Shown here piece by piece: positions 24,306 through 28,567 of a DNA stretch of 28,567 nt. Each line of letters opens with the position of its first letter. The stretch's first letter is position 1. Made by a program: the position numbers and the translations under genes. The DNA comes from Ralstonia sp. UBA689 (GTDB lineage Bacteria > Pseudomonadota > Gammaproteobacteria > Burkholderiales > Burkholderiaceae), in assembly GCF_002298975.1 (NCBI RefSeq), contig NZ_DBMV01000009.1, positions 1 through 28,567 on the forward strand, written 5' to 3'. Below the pieces are notes generated by a model. It was not told the origin of the DNA. It saw only the letters and a program-made list of their open reading frames with translations, and did no database searches.

Positions 24306-24725
24306 TTACTGCTTCGCGTTCGGGTCCTTGCTCTTGGCACCCTGGCTGTACGGGTCAAACTTGTCGCCGGCCTTGGCGCCTTGGGTGTACGGGTCGAACT
24401 TGTCGCCAGCCTTGGCACCTTGGGTGTACGGATCGTACTTGCCTTTCTCGACATTGGCCGGCTGGGCGCCCGGGTTGAGCGCGCTGGAGGTGCTGTCGGC
24501 GCCTTGCGTGTACGGATCGAACTTCTTGTCGGCGTTGGCGCCCTGCGAATACGGGTCAAACTTGTCGCCGGCCTTCGCACCCTGGGTGTAGGGATCGTAC
24601 TTGCCGCCGGCGTTGGCGCCCTGGCTATAGGGGTCGAACTTCTTGTCGGTCTGTGCGTGGGCCATGCTGCCGATGGCTGCCACGACAGCAGCCGCTGCCA
24701 CGAGAGTGAGACGTTTGTACGGCAT
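24306..24725 (-). CDS. Exported DPYxQGA tandem-repeat protein
   Basis: 139 residues. A signal peptide (MPYKRLTLVAAAAVVAAIG, cleavage after A-H-A) is followed by a mature protein made almost entirely of a 13-residue unit K-[FY]-D-P-Y-[ST]-Q-G-A-[KN]-A-G-D. Seven D-P-Y-x-Q-G-A cores occur; the fourth is followed by a 15-residue spacer S-T-S-S-A-L-N-P-G that breaks the array into 4 plus 3. The tail ends K-S-K-D-P-N-A-K-Q. Low hydrophobicity and high Gly, Lys and Asp suggest a disordered or repetitive surface or periplasmic protein. The start has an excellent AAGGAG ribosome site 7 bases upstream. Its promoter is at 24847-24875. Function is unknown; the next gene downstream is its likely partner. 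Confidence 0.9.
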   Translation of the reverse strand: MPYKRLTLVAAAAVVAAIGSMAHAQTDKKFDPYSQGANAGGKYDPYTQGAKAGDKFDPYSQGANADKKFDPYTQGADSTSSALNPGAQPANVEKGKYDPYTQGAKAGDKFDPYTQGAKAGDKFDPYSQGAKSKDPNAKQ

Positions 24726-24753
24726 TTGAAGCTCCTTTCCTATGGGTCGTTTG

Positions 24754-24769
24754 GGCTGCGTATGCAGCC
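24754..24769. promoter_or_regulatory. Small leader hairpin
   Basis: GGCTGC-GTAT-GCAGCC is a perfect 6-base inverted repeat in the leader of the DPYxQGA gene, about 30 bases before its start and just above the ribosome site. It might stabilise the message or serve as a binding site. Confidence 0.3.
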
Positions 24770-24846
24770 TCGTTTTGAACGTATCCCGATGCCGTCTCAC
24801 AATCAGATCATGGCGACGACGCCGGAAAACCCCCTCTCCTCGCCGT

Positions 24847-24875
24847 AAGCTATGGCAAGCGCACGCGAAAGTCAA
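24847..24875 (-). promoter_or_regulatory. Sigma-70 type promoter of the DPYxQGA operon
   Basis: On the minus strand TTGACT (24875-24870), a 17-base spacer and TAGCTT (24852-24847) form a good housekeeping promoter. Transcription would start near 24840, giving an unusually long leader of about 115 bases before the ATG at 24725. Confidence 0.6.
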
Positions 24876-24915
24876 CGCACAGAAACTGCTTATTTTTTTA
24901 GCAATTTGAGCGAAA

Positions 24916-26121
24916 TCAGCGATGCGCTTTGGGGCCTTTCGGTCGAATGGCCCCCGGCCCTGCCACGGCAATCAGCGCCATGGTAAGCGCCACAACCGAC
25001 AGCCCCCAGCGCAAGTCGGAGCGATGCGCAATCAGCCCGATGATGACCGGGCCGATCAGCAGGCCCACGTAGGCGAAGCGCGCCACCGCCGCGATGCCTT
25101 CTGCCGCCGGCACGCCCGGCAGGCGCGATGCCGTGATGAAGAAGATCGGCACCATGTTGGCCGCGCCCACGCCCATCAACGTGAAGCCCGCCAGCACGGC
25201 AGCCGGGGCCGGCCACAGGAGCGCAAGCAGGATGCCGCCCGTGGCCAGCACGCCGCTGGCGCCAAGCACGCGCGTATTGCCCCAGCGTCCGCGCGCGAAA
25301 TCGCCGCCGAAGCGCGCGAGTGCCATACCGCCCGAGAACGCCGCATAGCCCGCGCTGGCTATGGCCTCGGGCGATTGGGCGATCTCGCGCATATAGACGG
25401 TGGTCCAGTCGTACATCGCGCCTTCGCCCAACAGCCCAAAGAAGGCCAACAGACCGAGCACGAAAAGCGTGCGGCCAGTGGTTGGATGCGCGGGTTCGCC
25501 TTCCGCATGCACATGGTCGGGCAGCATGAACGGCCCTGCGCACAGCGCCGTCGCCATCAAGACCAGCGCCATGCCACCGCAATGCACGGCCGGGGGCACA
25601 CCCAGATCCAGCAGCACGCCACCCACGGCCGCGCCCACCATGCCGCCCAGGCTGAACATGCCGTGCAGCGACGAGATGATCGGCTTGTGGTGGTTGGCCT
25701 CTACCGTGGTGGCCTGTGCATTGATGGCCACGTCGAAACCCACGGTGCTGATACCGAACAGAAAGAGCGCCACCAACAGCGCCGGGTAGCTTGGCATCAG
25801 CATGAGTAACGCCAGCATCGCGCTGAACGCCAAGCCGCCCCGCATGCTGGCGTGCTGCGTGCCAACGCGTGCCACCCAGCGGCCCACAAATTTGATGGAG
25901 AGGATGGCACCCGCGGCGACCATGAACATCGCCAGCGACAGCGACGCCTCGGATAACCCGAAGCGCGCCTTCACGGTGGGAATGTGGATGCCCCAGGTCG
26001 CAAACGTTGCACCGTTGACGAAAAAGAGCGCCATCGTCGCCGCGCGGGCTGACAACGGTAGCCGGCGTGGCTGCAGGACGCCGGCGGGTTGCACGAGTTC
26101 AGACACAAATTCGGAAGACAT
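24916..26121 (-). CDS. MFS transporter, YbjJ-like
   Basis: 401 residues with about 12 hydrophobic segments. The first half carries F-V-N-G-A-T-F-A-T-W-G-I-H-I-P and the A-inter-helix loop V-G-R-W-V-A-R-V-G. H-G-M-F-S-L-G-G-M-V-G-A is in the middle, and the second half has G-E-G-A-M-Y-D-W-T-T-V-Y and D-F-A-R-G-R-W-G. These landmarks match the YbjJ-type subgroup of the major facilitator superfamily; its substrates are not established, though some relatives are sugar or drug efflux proteins. Start is uncertain: ATG 26121 (product begins MSSEFVSEL) is used, but ATG 26142 in the same frame is possible and neither has a good ribosome site. Its 3' end is 41 bases from the promoter of the DPYxQGA operon. 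Nothing in the neighbours shows what it exports. Confidence 0.88.
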   Translation of the reverse strand: MSSEFVSELVQPAGVLQPRRLPLSARAATMALFFVNGATFATWGIHIPTVKARFGLSEASLSLAMFMVAAGAILSIKFVGRWVARVGTQHASMRGGLAFSAMLALLMLMPSYPALLVALFLFGISTVGFDVAINAQATTVEANHHKPIISSLHGMFSLGGMVGAAVGGVLLDLGVPPAVHCGGMALVLMATALCAGPFMLPDHVHAEGEPAHPTTGRTLFVLGLLAFFGLLGEGAMYDWTTVYMREIAQSPEAIASAGYAAFSGGMALARFGGDFARGRWGNTRVLGASGVLATGGILLALLWPAPAAVLAGFTLMGVGAANMVPIFFITASRLPGVPAAEGIAAVARFAYVGLLIGPVIIGLIAHRSDLRWGLSVVALTMALIAVAGPGAIRPKGPKAHR

Positions 26122-26386
26122 GGAGGACTGCAAGAAAACCATCCGTGGCGCCGCTATGCCGCGCGCCACCAAGGCGCCAATGCTACCGCGTCATCCTGAT
26201 CAATGCTTTGCAGCGTGGCATTGCCTGCGTCGGCATGCCGATGACGGAGCCGTCACACGTATGCGATTCCGCACGAATTGGACGACAAACGCCTTGTTGC
26301 TTGTCGGCCGAAGCGCAGGGCTGCTGCGTTAACATGCCTGCGTCCGCACATAACGCACGCGCATGTGCCTCACCCTGCCCTTCCCG

Positions 26387-27925
26387 ATGGCCCGAATTCG
26401 TCCGACCCGTTTGCTGAACCTGTCGCGCTGCGCGCTCACCTGCGCAGCCCTTTTGGCCCTCATCGCGGCGCCGCAAGCCGAAGCCAGGAAACCCAAGGCC
26501 CATACCGCAACCGTTGCCAGTGCCGCGCAAAAGCGCCAAGCCGCGCACAACCCGGCCGGGTTGCCCGCCAATGTGGCGATGGCGTTTTCCCGCGCGCACA
26601 TCCCGCTCGATGCGGTCAGCGTGTTTGTGGTCCGCACCGGCAGTGCCACGCCCATCCTGCAGTGGAATGCCGACATCGGGATGAGCCCGGCGTCGACCAT
26701 GAAGCTGCTGACCACCTTTGCCGGGCTGGACCTGCTGGGCCCGGACTTCCGCTGGAAGACCTCCGCCTATGCGGACAATCAGCCCGACCGGGGCGTGCTC
26801 AGCGGCAACCTCTACCTGCGCGGCCAGGGCGATCCGAAGCTGATTCCCGAAGAACTCGTCAAGCTGGTGAACGACGTGCGCCGCGCCGGGGTGGACGAGC
26901 TTGCCGGCAACATCGTGCTCGACCACACGTACTTCGAAAATGGTCTGTCCGAAGCCCCGCCGCTGGATGGTGACAGCGCGCGCGCCTACAACGTCGCGCC
27001 CGATGCGCTGCTGTATTCGTTCAAGACGCTCACCTTCACGCTCACCCCTGATGCGGGCAATGGCTCGGTCAACATCGACGTGTCGCCGCCGCTGGCGCAA
27101 TTGCAGATCGACAATCAGTTGCAGGTCACGCGCGGCGGTTGTGGTGACTGGAAGACGCTCTCCGGCGCCAACATCGCCACGCAAACCGACGGCCGTGTGC
27201 TGGCCAGCTTCGACGGCCGCTACGCTGCAGCCTGCGGCGAGCGCGTCTTCAACATCGCTGCGCTCACGCATGCCGATTTCATCTGGGGTGGATTCCTGGC
27301 GTTGTGGCAGCAGGCCGGCGGCAAGACGCGCTTCACGCCCGGCATCCGCGAAGGCAAGGTGCCGCGCCAGGCCGTGCTGCTGGCCACGCATTACGGCCCG
27401 ACGCTGGCCGATGTCGTGCACGACATCGACAAATATTCGAACAACGTGATGGCCCGCCAGCTCTTCCTGACTATCGGCGCGGAGATCGGCCGCAAACCCG
27501 CTTCGGTGCAGCAGTCGACCGAGGTCATCAACCGCTGGCTCGCCCGGCAGAACCTGACGATGCCTGAACTGGTGATCGAGAACGGCTCGGGCCTGTCGCG
27601 CATCGAACGCATCAGCGCGCGCAACATGGGGCGCCTGCTGCAGCAGGCCGATGCCAACCCGAACGGCGGCATCCTGCGCGATGCGCTGCCGGTGGTGGGT
27701 GTGGATGGCACCATGCGCAACCGCCTCACACGTGCCGGCGTGGCCGGCAACGCCGAGATCAAGACCGGCACGCTCAACGACGTGCGCGCCATCGCCGGTT
27801 ACGTGGAAGGCGAGAACGGCCAGCGCTTCGTGGTGGTCAGCATGATCAACCACCCGAATGCCAGCGCCGGGCAGGCTGCGCACGATGCGCTGCTGCAGTG
27901 GATCTACCAGGGCGCGCCGCGATGA
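26387..27925 (+). CDS. dacB: D-alanyl-D-alanine carboxypeptidase/endopeptidase PBP4
   Basis: 512-residue periplasmic penicillin-binding protein 4 that trims and cuts peptidoglycan cross-links. A signal peptide (R-I-R-P-T-R, then ALTCAALLALIAAPQAEA) is present. The three class C-type active-site motifs are complete: S103-T-M-K106 in P-A-S-T-M-K-L-L, S351-N-N in K-Y-S-N-N-V, and K459-T-G in E-I-K-T-G-T-L. The long insert between the first two motifs, typical of PBP4, includes G-N-L-Y-L-R-G-Q-G-D-P-K-L. Start ATG 26387 is chosen as the one giving a normal signal peptide; ATG 26363 in the same frame is possible. The stop overlaps the mobB start by ATGA, so mobB is translationally coupled although functions are unrelated. 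Confidence 0.94.
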   Translation: MARIRPTRLLNLSRCALTCAALLALIAAPQAEARKPKAHTATVASAAQKRQAAHNPAGLPANVAMAFSRAHIPLDAVSVFVVRTGSATPILQWNADIGMSPASTMKLLTTFAGLDLLGPDFRWKTSAYADNQPDRGVLSGNLYLRGQGDPKLIPEELVKLVNDVRRAGVDELAGNIVLDHTYFENGLSEAPPLDGDSARAYNVAPDALLYSFKTLTFTLTPDAGNGSVNIDVSPPLAQLQIDNQLQVTRGGCGDWKTLSGANIATQTDGRVLASFDGRYAAACGERVFNIAALTHADFIWGGFLALWQQAGGKTRFTPGIREGKVPRQAVLLATHYGPTLADVVHDIDKYSNNVMARQLFLTIGAEIGRKPASVQQSTEVINRWLARQNLTMPELVIENGSGLSRIERISARNMGRLLQQADANPNGGILRDALPVVGVDGTMRNRLTRAGVAGNAEIKTGTLNDVRAIAGYVEGENGQRFVVVSMINHPNASAGQAAHDALLQWIYQGAPR

Positions 27926-28440
27926 GTACGCCTGCGCTTCTCGGCATCACCGGCACCTCGGGCAGCGGCAAGACCACGCTCATCGAGCAACTGATCGCCC
28001 GCTTCGTGCGCGATGGACGCCGCGTGGCCGCCATCAAGCACACGCACCACGGGTTCGATCTCGATACGCCGGGCAAGGACTCGCACCGCATGCGCGAAGC
28101 CGGCAGCGCCGAGGTGGTGCTGGTGGGCGGCGAGCGCCTCGTGCTGATGCGCGAATTCATGCCCGCCCACGAGCCGGAACTGGCCGACGTGCTGGCGCTG
28201 CTCTCGCCTGAAACCGACTTGGTGATCGTCGAAGGCTACAAGCGCAGCGCCTTCCCGAAAATCGAAGTGTTCCGGCCCGCGCTGGGCCGGGCGCCGTTGT
28301 GGCCGGAAATTGGCGGCGTGGTGGCCGTGGCCACCGATGCGCCTGATGCGGTGCAGGTGCCCGAAGGGGTGACGGTGTTGGATCTGAATGACGTGGAGGC
28401 GGTGTATCGGTTTGCCTTGCAACTGGTGGGCGCCTCTTAG
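27922..28440 (+). CDS. mobB: Molybdopterin-guanine dinucleotide biosynthesis adaptor MobB
   Basis: 172-residue P-loop GTPase. Walker A is G-T-S-G-S-G-K-T at residues 11-18. K-H-T-H-H-G-F-D-L-D-T-P-G-K-D-S near 44-59 and the E-A-G-S-A-E segment are characteristic, and D-L-V-I-V-E-G-Y-K gives the Walker B region. MobB helps MobA add GMP to molybdopterin in making the bis-MGD cofactor of nitrate reductases, formate dehydrogenases and similar enzymes. The ATG overlaps the dacB stop (ATGA) and is preferred to an earlier in-frame codon. No other moa, mob or moe gene follows before the repeat at the window end. Length and motifs are normal for the family. Confidence 0.94.
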   Translation: MSTPALLGITGTSGSGKTTLIEQLIARFVRDGRRVAAIKHTHHGFDLDTPGKDSHRMREAGSAEVVLVGGERLVLMREFMPAHEPELADVLALLSPETDLVIVEGYKRSAFPKIEVFRPALGRAPLWPEIGGVVAVATDAPDAVQVPEGVTVLDLNDVEAVYRFALQLVGAS

Positions 28441-28504
28441 CGCGGTCGCTCGGGAGGCTAGCTTGCGCACGTGGCAATTCGTTGATGCTGGTGGTGCGTC
28501 CTGT

Positions 28505-28567
28505 GTTTCGTCCCCTGCCGGGGCCGACTCACTTTCTTTGTCTTGCCAAAGAAAGTAAGCAAAGAAA
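28505..28567 (-). repeat. Interspersed repeat segment, copy 2 (inverted), cut by window end
   Basis: 63 bases forming the reverse complement of 16961-17023 with two differences, including the hairpin ACTTTCTTTG / CAAAGAAAGT at 28531-28556. The match runs to the last base, so more of the element, perhaps its long palindrome, likely lies beyond the window. It begins about 65 bases after the mobB stop. Confidence 0.9.

Noticed and set aside
24310..24660. Regular repeats resembling a CRISPR array
   Set aside because: Units are 39 bases, contiguous and in frame, coding for 13-residue repeats of an exported protein; there are no unique spacers.
26183..27883. 566-residue minus-strand frame
   Set aside because: Antisense to dacB, which has all three active-site motifs.

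Overview
The window (about 65% GC by eye, strong third-position GC bias, compact operons with ATGA overlaps) looks like chromosomal DNA of a betaproteobacterium of the Burkholderiaceae, most likely Ralstonia or a close relative. I base this on protein style, the pqi operon arrangement, the DUF2917/MocR pair and a Burkholderiales-type interspersed repeat. The genus call is inference; no search was run. There is no phage, transposase, CRISPR array, tRNA or rRNA gene.

Layout. 1-3000: 3' part of a pqiA-pqiB-pqiC envelope lipid-transport operon. 3018-5043: a MocR-type (GntR plus aminotransferase) regulator divergent from a small DUF2917 protein, with repeated AACAGA-type sites between them. 5135-5779: an exported protein of unknown role. 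5820-8467: a probable metal-uptake operon (small His/Cys membrane-associated protein, then a TonB-dependent receptor) with a 13-bp palindrome in front of it. 8597-9583: a His-rich protein I do not recognise. 9772-11667: an HD-GYP c-di-GMP phosphodiesterase divergent from a small conserved protein that ends in a clear terminator.

11738-16761: a catabolic-looking island. FAD monooxygenase (PhzS-like), orphan solute-binding protein and MarR regulator run leftwards. A near-perfect MarR-style inverted repeat separates them from a rightward set of which only the amidase is intact. On either side of the amidase are the 3' stump of a DUF2848 gene and an internally deleted MFS transporter, so the pathway appears partly lost.

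16832-17024: a long palindromic interspersed repeat; the last 63 bases of the window are an inverted copy of part of it. 17049-21292: a soluble chemotaxis receptor with a FliA-type promoter and a PAS-GAF-PAS-GGDEF-EAL protein. 21500-23437: phnM plus a DUF1045 2H-phosphoesterase gene, a C-P lyase accessory pair without the lyase core. 23474-24725: a two-gene operon for exported proteins, the first being almost entirely DPYxQGA repeats; this is the best candidate for something undescribed. 24916-26121: an MFS transporter. 26387-28440: dacB (PBP4) translationally coupled to mobB.

Themes are c-di-GMP and chemotaxis signalling (three proteins), envelope maintenance (Pqi, PBP4), metal and phosphonate acquisition, and a decaying catabolic cluster.
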